Positions 17,963 through 25,739 of a DNA stretch of 64,000 nt are shown here, in pieces. This DNA is from Streptomyces ortus (GTDB taxonomy: Bacteria > Actinomycetota > Actinomycetes > Streptomycetales > Streptomycetaceae). The stretch is taken from contig NZ_JAIFZO010000002.1 in assembly GCF_026341275.1 (NCBI RefSeq), positions 1,438,361 through 1,502,360 on the forward strand, in the 5' to 3' direction. Made by a program: the position numbers and the translations under genes. Below the pieces are notes generated by a model, which was given only the letters and a program-made list of their open reading frames with translations, was not told where the DNA came from and did not search any database. Position 1 is the first letter of the stretch; each line of letters opens with the position of its first letter.

Positions 17963-19195
17963 TCAGGCGGTCGTGGTGGCGGTGGTTCCGGCGCCGCTCT
18001 TGACCGGCAGGATCGCATGCACCCGGAAGCCGCCTCCGTAGCGGGGTCCCGCGCTACAGGTGCCGCCGAGGGCGGTGACCCGCTCGCGCATGCCGAGGAG
18101 TCCGTGGCCGCCGTTCTCCTCCAGGCGGGCGGCGGCATCGTCGCCGGGGCCGTTGTCGAGGACGGTGATCTCCACGTCCGGCCCCACCCGTACGACGCTG
18201 ACCTCGGCCTTCGCCTCCTGGCCTGCGTGCTTGCGCACATTGGTGAGGGCTTCCTGGATGACCCGGTACGCGGCCAGGTCGACGGCGGCGGGCAGGGCCG
18301 TGCCCTGGTCGGTGCGGGCCACTTCGACGGGCAGGCCCGCGCTGCGGAAGGTCCCGACGAGTTCTTCGAGGCGGTGCAGGCCCGGGGCCGGTTCGGTGGG
18401 AGCCTCGGGGTCGCCCGACTGCCTCAGCAGTCCGACCGTGGCGCGGAGTTCGTTGAGCGCGGAGCGGCTGGCCTCGCGGACGTGGGCGAGGGCCTCCTTC
18501 GCCTGGTCGGGGCGTTTGTCCATGACGTGCGCGGCGACTCCGGCCTGCACGTTGACCAAGGCGATGTGGTGGGCGACCACGTCGTGCAGATCGCGGGCGA
18601 TGCGCAGGCGTTCCTCCGCGACGCGGCGGCGGGCCTCCTCCTCGCGGGTGCGTTCGGCCCGTTCGGCGCGCTCCCTGATGGCGTGCACGAAGGCGCGGCG
18701 GCTGCGGACCGCGTCGCCCGCGGCGGCGGCCATGCCGGTCCAGGCGAAGATCCCCAGGTTCTCCTGGGCGTACCAGGGCAGGGGGCCGGCGAGCATCGCG
18801 AAGGCGGTCAGGACCGTCATGGTGAGCAGGCCCACGCGCCAGGTGGTGGGGCGGTCGGTCGCGGCGGCGACGGTGTAGAGGGCGACGACGGCGGACATCG
18901 CGACGGGGGCGCGGGGGTCGCCGGTCGCGAACTCCACGACGGACAGGGCGCCGGTCGCGGCGAGGACCCCGAGGGGGTACCTGCGGCGGAGGATCAGGGC
19001 GGTCGCGGCCAGCAGCATGAGGGTGAGGCCGAGGGCGTCGGGGGCGCGGGTGCCCCACATCGTGCCGCCGTGCCGGCCGTTCGGCTCCGCGAAGGAGCCG
19101 GCCAGCATGCAGGCGAGGACCGCGGCGGCGAGGGTGCCGTCGGCGACCAGGGGGTGGGACCGCAGCCAGTCCCTTGCACGCGTCAGTGTGCTCAC
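17963..19195 (-). CDS. Sensor histidine kinase, HisKA_3 type
   Basis: A 410-residue membrane kinase paired with the NarL-type regulator downstream. The N-terminal half has several hydrophobic helices (residues about 15-165) and almost no extracellular loop, typical of kinases that sense within the membrane. Then come a charged linker, the H-box RIARDLHDVVAHHIALV (phospho-His near residue 202), an N-box (IQEALTNVRKHAG) and a G-box (NGGHGLLGMRERV). GTG start. The signal is not predictable from sequence. Confidence 0.93.
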   Translation of the reverse strand: MSTLTRARDWLRSHPLVADGTLAAAVLACMLAGSFAEPNGRHGGTMWGTRAPDALGLTLMLLAATALILRRRYPLGVLAATGALSVVEFATGDPRAPVAMSAVVALYTVAAATDRPTTWRVGLLTMTVLTAFAMLAGPLPWYAQENLGIFAWTGMAAAAGDAVRSRRAFVHAIRERAERAERTREEEARRRVAEERLRIARDLHDVVAHHIALVNVQAGVAAHVMDKRPDQAKEALAHVREASRSALNELRATVGLLRQSGDPEAPTEPAPGLHRLEELVGTFRSAGLPVEVARTDQGTALPAAVDLAAYRVIQEALTNVRKHAGQEAKAEVSVVRVGPDVEITVLDNGPGDDAAARLEENGGHGLLGMRERVTALGGTCSAGPRYGGGFRVHAILPVKSGAGTTATTTA

Positions 19196-19253
19196 GCTTC
19201 TCTACGGTACGGGGGCCCTGGCCGGGGGTGCGTCTGCGGGTGGCGGGGGTGGG

Positions 19254-19500
19254 GGTGGGGTGGTGGGCTTCCCCGCGGCCCTGTCCCTGGGAGGTGGGAC
19301 AGGGCGAGGGGGTGCATCCGCGGCGCGGTGAAGGCTGAGCGCGCCGTTCCCCGCGCCCCCAAGAAGGTGGGACAGGGCCAGGGGATTCGTTCGCAGCCCG
19401 GTGAAGGCTGAGCGCGCCGTTCCCCGCGCCCCCAAGACGCTGGGACAGGGCCAGGGATTCGTTCGCAGCCCGGTCAGGGCTGGGCGCGCCGTTCCCCCGC
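19254..19500. repeat. 73-bp tandem array containing family A cores
   Basis: About three imperfect copies of a 72-73 bp unit with phase points at 19327, 19400 and 19472. Each unit contains a GCGCCGTTCCCCGCGCCCCC core, a GGGACAGGGCCAGGG stretch and TTCGTTCGCAGCCCGGT. It occupies most of the ~400-base gap between the divergent kinase promoter region and pspAA. No gene is present. Confidence 0.85.
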
Positions 19501-19506
19501 GCCTCT

Positions 19507-19590
19507 TGCAGCCCGTCCGGCGTTTGAGGACGAGCGCGTCAGCGCGACAGGGGGGTCTGGGGGCGCAGCCCCCAGGACGGGGACGGGCGG
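19507..19590. repeat. Dispersed repeat family B
   Basis: A family B copy: CAGCCCGTCCGGCGTTTGAG, a GAGCGCG stretch, then the hairpin CTGGGGGC-GCA-GCCCCCAG (19557-19575). It lies just downstream of pspAA and probably acts in termination. Confidence 0.7.
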
Positions 19591-19600
19591 CGAAGAAGGT

Positions 19601-19879
19601 TCAGCCGGGGAGCAGGCCGTCGTCCTTCAGGAGGGCGCGGACCTCTGGCAGCGTCGCGTCCGGGGACGGGAGGATGAGTTCCGAGGGTTCCAGGGAGTCG
19701 TCCGGGAGCGGAGCTCCCAGGCGGCGCACCGCGTCGAGCAGCGCTCCCAGCGTCCGCCGGAACCCCTCCTCGTCCCCGGCCCGGGTCTCCGCGAGGAGCT
19801 CGTCGTCCAGTTCGTTCAGCTCGGCGAGGTGGCCGTCGTCCAGCCTCACCTGTCCCTCCCCCATGATCCGTACGATCAT
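19601..19879 (-). CDS. pspAA: PspA-associated protein PspAA
   Basis: A 92-residue acidic protein (MIVRIMGEGQVRLDDGHLAELNELD...) of the family found directly after pspA in actinobacteria. It is thought to act with PspA in the envelope-stress response. It follows pspA by 36 bases on the same strand, so the two are probably co-transcribed. No membrane segment or catalytic motif is visible. Confidence 0.85.
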   Translation of the reverse strand: MIVRIMGEGQVRLDDGHLAELNELDDELLAETRAGDEEGFRRTLGALLDAVRRLGAPLPDDSLEPSELILPSPDATLPEVRALLKDDGLLPG

Positions 19880-19915
19880 GACGCCCTCCTCGGCGTGGGA
19901 CCCGCGAAACCCCTG

Positions 19916-20716
19916 CTACTGCTTGTCGAAGCGCGGGGTGTCCGACTGCGACTGCTGCTGGGACCGAGTCTGCCCCTGACCGCCCTCGATCGCCTGCTGG
20001 GAGGACGAGGACCCGCCGGCCAGCTCGGCCTTCATCCGCTGCAGTTCGAGCTCGACGTCCGTCCCCCCGGACAGCCGGTCCAGCTCGCTCTGGATGTCGT
20101 CCTTGGCGAGCCCCGAGTGGTCGTCGAGGGCGCCGGAGGCGAGCAGCTCGTCGATGGCACCGGCCCGCGCCTGGAGCTGCGCGGTCTTGTCCTCGGCCCG
20201 CTGGATGGCCATCCCGACGTCGCCCATCTCCTCGGAGATGCCGGAGAATGCCTCACCGATCCGGGTCTGCGCCTGGGCGGCCGTGTACGTCGCCTTGATC
20301 GTCTCCTTCTTCGTACGGAAGGCGTCGACCTTGGCCTGCAGACGCTGCGCGGCGAGAGTGAGCTTCTCCTCCTCGCCCTGCAGGGTCTGGTGCTGTGTCT
20401 CCAGGTCGGTCACCTGCTGCTGAAGAGCGGCCCGGCGGGACAGCGCCTCACGGGCGAGGTCCTCACGGCCCAGCGCGAGCGCCTTGCGCCCCTGGTCCTC
20501 CAGCTTGGAGGACTGGCCCTGGAGCTGGTTCAGCTGCAACTCCAGGCGCTTGCGTGAGGTCGCCACGTCGGCGACACCGCGGCGCACCTTCTGCAGCAGC
20601 TCAAGCTGTTTCTGGTACGAGTAGTCGAGGGTTTCGCGCGGGTCCTCGGCCCGGTCAAGGGCCTTGTTCGCCTTCGCGCGGAAGATCATCCCCATACGCT
20701 TCATGACACCGCTCAT
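19916..20716 (-). CDS. pspA: Phage shock protein A / IM30 family
   Basis: A 266-residue peripheral membrane protein that forms oligomers protecting the inner face of the membrane. It starts MSGVMKRMGMIFRAKANKALDRAEDP, is almost wholly helical with heptad patterns over residues 30-220 (coiled coil), and ends in a Gln/Ser-rich tail (about residues 235-266) beyond the usual length. It forms an operon with pspAA. It is divergent from the DUF3043 gene across a 340-base gap. Confidence 0.93.
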   Translation of the reverse strand: MSGVMKRMGMIFRAKANKALDRAEDPRETLDYSYQKQLELLQKVRRGVADVATSRKRLELQLNQLQGQSSKLEDQGRKALALGREDLAREALSRRAALQQQVTDLETQHQTLQGEEEKLTLAAQRLQAKVDAFRTKKETIKATYTAAQAQTRIGEAFSGISEEMGDVGMAIQRAEDKTAQLQARAGAIDELLASGALDDHSGLAKDDIQSELDRLSGGTDVELELQRMKAELAGGSSSSQQAIEGGQGQTRSQQQSQSDTPRFDKQ

Positions 20717-21056
20717 GGGCTTCGCGCGCCCCCTTCTGACGGACTCCGGCTGCAGCGACTACAACAGAACCCACAGTACGGGCCCTGCATCCATTACCGC
20801 ACTGTTCGGGGACGGATGCGCTCATCCCCAAGGACGACTGACGACGATCTTGCTCCGGCGTAGGGAGTAGGTGTCCCCCCAGGGGTCGCTCCGGGTTCGG
20901 TCCGGATCGGCTCCGGAGTCGTCCCGGGGCCGGCTCGTGCCACCGCACGCACCACCCCATTTCAGGCCTCCTGTCCCCCTACAGACGACCGGTGTTGCCG
21001 GATCGTTCCCCACTCGGCCGACGTCCATGCCTCCGCACCCCTTACCCTTGGGTTTT
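20717..21056. other. Divergent promoter region, pspA and DUF3043 genes
   Basis: A 340-base gap with no credible gene. It contains relatively AT-rich stretches near the pspA start (ACTACAACAGAACCCACAG, about 20758-20776) that may hold its promoter. I see no obvious extended inverted repeat. Confidence 0.35.
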
Positions 21057-21653
21057 GTGTTCCGTAGCCGCGCCAAAGACGAGAAGGCCCACGCCGACAA
21101 GGCGTCGGTGACCGACTCCCCTCAGATCCGTGACCCGCAGGCCCCCAAGGGCAGGCCCACTCCCAAGCGCAGTGAGGCCCAGTCCCAGCGCCGCAGCGTC
21201 GCCAATACGCCGACGTCGCGCAAGGAGGCCTCCAAGCGGCAGCGCGACGAGCGCCGCGCCCACATGGAGAAGCAGCGCCAGGCGCTGGCCAGCGGCGACG
21301 AGCGTTATCTGCCCGCCCGTGACAAGGGCCCGGTGCGCAAGCTCGCGCGTGACTTCATCGACTCGCGGTTCTGCATCGCCGAGTTCTTCCTGCCGCTCGC
21401 CGTGGTCATCCTCGTCCTGAGCATGGTCCGGATCGCGCAGCTGCAGAACGTCGCGCTGCTGATGTGGCTCTTCGTGATCGTGCTGATCGTGCTCGACTCG
21501 ATCGGTATCGCGATCCGCCTGAAGAAGCAGCTGGCCGCGCGCTTCCCGGACGAGCCCCGGCGCGGCGCCGTCGCGTACGCGCTGATGCGCAGCCTCCAGA
21601 TGCGTCGCCTCCGGCTGCCCAAGCCGCAGGTCAAGCGCGGAGAGCGGCCCTGA
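21057..21653 (+). CDS. DUF3043 family membrane protein
   Basis: A 198-residue protein of the actinobacterial DUF3043 family. It has a long, highly charged N-terminal half (Lys/Arg/Gln/Ser-rich, about residues 1-95), two hydrophobic helices (AEFFLPLAVVILVLSMV and LMWLFVIVLIVLDSIGIAI), and a basic tail. The GTG at 21057 gives the usual start MFRSRAKDEKAH. The function of the family is unknown. The next gene starts at or within its stop codon. Confidence 0.88.
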   Translation: MFRSRAKDEKAHADKASVTDSPQIRDPQAPKGRPTPKRSEAQSQRRSVANTPTSRKEASKRQRDERRAHMEKQRQALASGDERYLPARDKGPVRKLARDFIDSRFCIAEFFLPLAVVILVLSMVRIAQLQNVALLMWLFVIVLIVLDSIGIAIRLKKQLAARFPDEPRRGAVAYALMRSLQMRRLRLPKPQVKRGERP

Positions 21654-22438
21654 GCGCGGCACCCATCCCGGGGGGCGCGGCGGACGCCCGGCTGACCGAG
21701 CCGGGCGAGCTGCGCGCTGTCGTACGGCGGGAGCTGGTGGCCCGGCAGCTCGACGAACAGATAGCCGGGCGGTTCCCCGTCGGGCAGCGACTGCGCGTGC
21801 TCGACGTGGGCATGGGCCAGGGCACGCAGGCCCTGCGGCTGGCCCGGGCCGGACACCAGGTGACCGGTGTCGAGCAGGACGCCGCCCTGATCTCCGTGGC
21901 CCGCGAGGCCCTCGCCGCCGAGCCGGAGGGCATCCGCGGCCGGGTCAGGATCGTCGAGAGCGACGGGCGCGACACCGGGGTGCACTTCCTGCCCGGCAGC
22001 TTCGACGTGGTGCTGTGCCACGGCGTACTGATGTACGTCGAGGAGCCCGACGCGCTGCTCGCGGGGCTCGGCCGGATGCTGGCCCCCGGTGGGATGCTGT
22101 CCCTGCTGGTGCGCAACGCCGACGCGCTGGCCATGCGGCCGGGGCTGGCCGGCGACTGGGCCGGGACGCTGGCCGCCTTCGACACCAACACGTACAGGAA
22201 CCGGCTCGGGCTCGACGTCCGCGCCGACCGGCTCGACACCCTCACCGGCACGCTCGCCGGGATGGGCGCGCCGCTGCACACCTGGTACGGGGTGCGGGTC
22301 TTCACGGACACGGCCGCCGACGACGCGGCGGTGCCGGAGGACGTGGACGCCCTGCTGGCCGCCGAGGAGCGGGCCGGCCGGACCGACCCCTACCGCCGGG
22401 TGGCGGCACTGCTGCACCTGTGCGGCGTACGGGGCTGA
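21650..22438 (+). CDS. Class I SAM-dependent methyltransferase
   Basis: About 262 residues. The SAM-binding motif is RVLDVGMGQGTQALRLA, followed by acidic motif II (VTGVEQD) and the post-I region DVVLCHGVLMYVEEP. The conserved N-terminal stretch (TEPGELRAVVRRELVARQL) requires a start near the stop of the upstream gene. The only in-frame candidate there is CTG at 21650, overlapping TGA as CTGA; the next is GTG at 21737, which would remove that stretch. Translation is probably coupled. The substrate is unknown; the pattern recalls CmoA/UbiE-like small-molecule or tRNA methylases. Confidence 0.83.
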   Translation: MSAAPIPGGAADARLTEPGELRAVVRRELVARQLDEQIAGRFPVGQRLRVLDVGMGQGTQALRLARAGHQVTGVEQDAALISVAREALAAEPEGIRGRVRIVESDGRDTGVHFLPGSFDVVLCHGVLMYVEEPDALLAGLGRMLAPGGMLSLLVRNADALAMRPGLAGDWAGTLAAFDTNTYRNRLGLDVRADRLDTLTGTLAGMGAPLHTWYGVRVFTDTAADDAAVPEDVDALLAAEERAGRTDPYRRVAALLHLCGVRG

Positions 22439-22477
22439 AGTCCCCGCTGTCCTTCACCTGTCCTTCGCCCCCCGGCC

Positions 22478-22557
22478 GGTCGGATCCACGGCTGGTCGGG
22501 TCCACGGCCGGTCGGGTCCACGGCTGGGCGGGTCCACGGCCGGGCGGATCCACGGCC
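22478..22557. repeat. 16-bp tandem repeat, five copies
   Basis: Five consecutive 16-bp units of the type GGTCGGGTCCACGGCC (starts 22478, 22494, 22510, 22526, 22542), differing at only two or three positions. They lie between the convergent ends of the methyltransferase gene and the small protein gene at 22668. Confidence 0.92.
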
Positions 22558-22667
22558 GGGCGGCAGAAGGCCGCGGCCGGTTCGCACGGCCGCGGCCCCT
22601 CACGCGTACGGATCATGAGGACTCGTGAGCCGTACGCGTCCTCGTGCAGATCGTCTGGATCCTGTGG

Positions 22668-22880
22668 CTAGGACGCCTCGGCGTGCAGGCTCATCGGGCC
22701 GTAGATCTCCGCGGCGTCCTCGAAGATCCGGACCTGGTCCGCTCCCCCCTCGGCCAGTTCCTTCCAGTTCTCGCCGAGCCAGGACTCCGCGTCGCCCTGG
22801 GTGGTGAACTCCTCGGGCTGGACCGCGGGCTGGACTTCCGTCCCGTCGGCCTTCTCGAACCGCCACGTCCATGCCGCCAT
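22668..22880 (-). CDS. Small conserved protein of unknown function
   Basis: A 70-residue protein (MAAWTWRFEKADGTEVQP...IYGPMSLHAEAS), rich in acidic residues and Trp, with no signal or membrane segment. The ATG at 22880 has GGGAGG nine bases upstream; longer in-frame starts lack this. From memory, similar small proteins are common in Streptomyces, with no assigned function. It is divergent from cobU. Confidence 0.75.
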   Translation of the reverse strand: MAAWTWRFEKADGTEVQPAVQPEEFTTQGDAESWLGENWKELAEGGADQVRIFEDAAEIYGPMSLHAEAS

Positions 22881-23096
22881 GTCAGCCTCCCAAAAGTTCC
22901 CAAAAGTACCGAGCAAGTACCGCAGAAAGTACCGAGCAAGATCGGGCTCTCGCCGTCAGCCTAGGCGCTCGGTCACTGGTCCGGTGCTCAAAAGCGCAGG
23001 TCGAGAACCATGGGGTGGCGGTGGTGGGTGTGCGCGGTGCGCCCTTGTGCACCCCCTGACGGGCACGAGCCGCGCCGGCACGGGAAAATCGGCCCC
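22881..23096. promoter_or_regulatory. Divergent region with AAAGTACCGAGCAAG direct repeats
   Basis: Two direct copies of AAAGTACCGAGCAAG (about 22902-22916 and 22926-22940, 24 bases apart) plus partial copies (CCCAAAAGT, AAGTACCG) lie upstream of the small protein gene and cobU. They may be operator half-sites, but no known regulator consensus matches. No cobalamin riboswitch is recognisable before cobU. Confidence 0.4.
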
Positions 23097-24296
23097 GTGG
23101 AAGTGACTCTGCTCGGTACCGGCGGGCCCCTGGGGCTGCCCAGGCCCCATTGTCCGTGCGCCGTCTGCGCGGTGGCGCTCGGCGGGGACGCCCGCGCGGC
23201 CACCGCCCTCCTGGTGGACGGCACGCTGCTGCTCGACCTGACCCCCGGGGCGGCCTTCGCGGCGGCCCGGGCCGGGTGCTCGCTCAACGGGGTCCGCCAG
23301 GTCCTGCTCTCGCATCCGCACGACGGACCCGCCGTGGAGGTACCGGCGGGGCTGCCGCAGCCGGGGCGCGTGCCGGACGGCCGGGAGCTGACGCTGCTGA
23401 CGGGCCATCGGGTGCGGGCGCTGGCGATGGACGCGCCGGGCACCGGGTACGCGGTCACGGGCCCGGACGGGCAGCGGCTGCTCTATCTGCCGCCCGGCGC
23501 GGCCCCCGCGGGCCTGGACGGGACGACCGAGACGTACGACATGGTGGCCGGCGACGTCGTCGGGCGGCCGGACGCGCTGGCCCGGCTGCGGCTGGTGGGG
23601 GCCGTGGGTCCCGCCACCGACGTGATCGCGGTGCATCTGGACCACGACGTGCCGCCGGGCCGGGAACTGCGGCGGCGCCTCGCCGCCGCGGGCGCGCGGA
23701 CGGTCCCGGACGGCAGGACGCTGACCGTCGGGGTGTACGAGGACGTGCCCGACGTGCCGCGCCGGACGCTGGTCCTCGGCGGGGCCCGGTCGGGCAAGTC
23801 GGTGGAGGCCGAGCGACGCCTGGAGGCCTTCCCCGACGTGCTGTACGTGGCCACGGGTGGCGCGCGGGCCGGGGACCGGGAGTGGGCGGCCCGGGTGCAC
23901 GCGCACCGCGAGCGGCGCCCCGGCTCCTGGCGTACCGCCGAGACCTGCGACCTCGTACCCCTGCTGGAGGAGGACGGGTCCGCGCTGCTCGTCGACTGTC
24001 TGTCGCTGTGGCTGACGGACGCGATGGACGACGCGAACGCGTGGGACGACGCCGAGTGGGCCGGCGGCGGCGAGCGCGTGCTGCGGGCGCGCGTCGAGGA
24101 GCTGACGGCCGCCGTCCGCGCGTCGCGCCGCACGGTGGTCGCCGTCTCCAACGAGGTCGGCTCCGGGATCGTCCCCGCCACCCCCTCGGGCCGCCGCTAC
24201 CGCGACGAGCTGGGCCGCCTGAACGCGGCGTTCGCGGCCGAGTGCGAGCACGTGCTGCTGGTGGTGGCGGGTCAGGCGGTCACCCTGAAGGGCTGA
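23097..24296 (+). CDS. cobU: CobU with N-terminal metallo-beta-lactamase-like domain
   Basis: A 399-residue fusion. The C-terminal part (about 221-399) is adenosylcobinamide kinase / adenosylcobinamide-phosphate guanylyltransferase: P-loop LGGARSGKS, the DCLSLWLTD region and SNEVGSGIVP. It activates cobinamide for nucleotide-loop assembly. The N-terminal part (1-220) starts like PhnP-type MBL hydrolases (VTLLGTGGPLGLPRPHCPCAVC), but the metal motif reads SHPHDGPAVEV instead of HxHxDH, so metal hydrolysis is doubtful. GTG start. cobT and cobS lie downstream, each with its own upstream spacing. Confidence 0.9.
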   Translation: MEVTLLGTGGPLGLPRPHCPCAVCAVALGGDARAATALLVDGTLLLDLTPGAAFAAARAGCSLNGVRQVLLSHPHDGPAVEVPAGLPQPGRVPDGRELTLLTGHRVRALAMDAPGTGYAVTGPDGQRLLYLPPGAAPAGLDGTTETYDMVAGDVVGRPDALARLRLVGAVGPATDVIAVHLDHDVPPGRELRRRLAAAGARTVPDGRTLTVGVYEDVPDVPRRTLVLGGARSGKSVEAERRLEAFPDVLYVATGGARAGDREWAARVHAHRERRPGSWRTAETCDLVPLLEEDGSALLVDCLSLWLTDAMDDANAWDDAEWAGGGERVLRARVEELTAAVRASRRTVVAVSNEVGSGIVPATPSGRRYRDELGRLNAAFAAECEHVLLVVAGQAVTLKG

Positions 24297-24312
24297 GGCC
24301 CACCAGAGGGAA

Positions 24313-25539
24313 TCAGAGGGAGGCCGCGTCGAAGGGGGAGGCGCCGCGCGGGTTCTTGCGGGCGATGATCCGGTACGCGTTCGAGAAGCGGGTGCGGCGC
24401 AGGAGCGGCGCCAGGGCCTGGTCCAGGACGAACGCGGAGGCGAGCAGCGGGGCGGCGGCCCGGGTGAGGGCCGTGCGCAGGGTGCGCTGGAGGTCGGTCG
24501 GCGGGGCCGGGCGCCAGGGCTCGTCGCCGCCGGGCAGCCGGTTGCCGATCGCCAGGGCGAGGGCGCCGGTCAGGTCGTACGGGACGTGCGGCTCGCGGCG
24601 GTCGGTGGAGACGACCGAGCAGCCCAGTGCGTCGAGTTCGTCGAGCAGGTTGCGCAGCGGCATGAGGTGGAGGTGCTGCGGCTGGCAGTAGGACACCCAC
24701 CACTTGCCGAGGAGCGCGCCGAACGCGCAGTCCGGGTCGGGGACTTCGACGAGCAGATGCCCGCCGGGGCGCAGTACGGCGAGCGCGGCGCGCAGTTCCT
24801 CGCGCGGGTCGGGGCTGTGCTCCAGGTGGTGGAACATGCTGACCACGTCGTAGCGGGCGCGCAGCCGGCCCACCAGGTCCGGCAGCCGGCCGCGGTGCGC
24901 CTCCTCGACCCGGCCCGCGGCCAGGGCCCTGTCGACGCGCGCGGTGGGGTCGAGCCCGTCGAAGGACGTGTACGTGAACAACTCCTTGGCCGCCGCCGGG
25001 AAGTGGCCGTGGCCGGTGCCGACGTCGAGCCAGCTCTCGGGTTCCGGGAACGGGAGCATCGCGCGGGCCGCGGCCTCGTGGCGGCGGCGGCCGGCGTGGG
25101 AGCGCAGGGTCCGCTCGGCGAAGCTCTCGTCCTCGTGGCGTTCGCCGCCGTGCTCCCGCCGTTCTTCGCCGCCATCCTGGTTCTCGTAGAAGTCGCGGTA
25201 GTAGAAGGCGAGGCCCTCGGTGGTCAGACGGGGGTTCTGGAAGGCGTGGGCGCAGTCCTCGCACTCGTCGACGACGAACGTGCCGGGCTTGTGCTGGAGC
25301 AGGTCGGGCGTACGCAGCCGGGTGCGCAGCCGCGCCGAGCCGCACCAGGGGCAGTCGGGTCTGCGCGGTTCGTGGAAGCGGTCGGTCCCCTGGGCCAGCT
25401 CTCCCAGGTACACGGCACGGCGCTGGGCGACGGACTGCCGGGCGGCGTGCGTGACGGGCACGGGAGGGACGGGGACGGGAGGGACGGGAGGCGTGGGGGG
25501 TGTGGCCGGGCTCGGGGGTGTGACGGGTGTGGGGGGCAT
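24313..25539 (-). CDS. Class I methyltransferase with zinc-ribbon-like N-terminus
   Basis: A 408-residue protein. Residues 1-30 are a Pro/Val/Thr-rich low-complexity leader. Residues about 60-120 contain two Cys pairs (CPWCGSA and CEDCAHAFQNP) as in zinc-ribbon methyltransferases that act on sugar or lipid substrates. The SAM domain has SWLDVGTGHGHFPAAA and the late motif LRPGGHLLVEVPD. GGAG lies 12 bases before ATG 25539. It sits between cobU and cobT on the opposite strand; I see no evidence that it belongs to cobalamin synthesis. Substrate unknown. Confidence 0.85.
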   Translation of the reverse strand: MPPTPVTPPSPATPPTPPVPPVPVPPVPVTHAARQSVAQRRAVYLGELAQGTDRFHEPRRPDCPWCGSARLRTRLRTPDLLQHKPGTFVVDECEDCAHAFQNPRLTTEGLAFYYRDFYENQDGGEERREHGGERHEDESFAERTLRSHAGRRRHEAAARAMLPFPEPESWLDVGTGHGHFPAAAKELFTYTSFDGLDPTARVDRALAAGRVEEAHRGRLPDLVGRLRARYDVVSMFHHLEHSPDPREELRAALAVLRPGGHLLVEVPDPDCAFGALLGKWWVSYCQPQHLHLMPLRNLLDELDALGCSVVSTDRREPHVPYDLTGALALAIGNRLPGGDEPWRPAPPTDLQRTLRTALTRAAAPLLASAFVLDQALAPLLRRTRFSNAYRIIARKNPRGASPFDAASL

Positions 25540-25739
25540 GGTCTGTCTGCTCCTGCTGGTCCGACGGGGTAAGACCCTGTAGAGGCTGATATGAGCCGCT
25601 ACCAGCCGATACAAACCGGTATGACAATCCACTGCAAACCGGCACACAAGGGATCACGGCCCTCGGTGCGCCCGCCCTGCCCGGACCACTGACCGCCCGT
25701 CAGGATCCCGGCCGGATCACTGCCGGTACTGTTCGGCGA

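Noticed and set aside
16987..18240. N-terminal extension of the RND permease frame across the response-regulator gene
   Set aside because: The extension is Arg/Pro-rich junk antisense or out of frame to the regulator and kinase; the family N-terminus starts at 16986.
18054..19058. Long open frame in a second frame over the histidine kinase gene
   Set aside because: Its composition is Arg/Pro/His-rich and lacks any motif, while the kinase frame has H, N and G boxes.
22881..23096. Cobalamin riboswitch upstream of cobU (also sought before cobT and cobS)
   Set aside because: No recognisable B12 box or conserved core elements were found in any of the three upstream regions.
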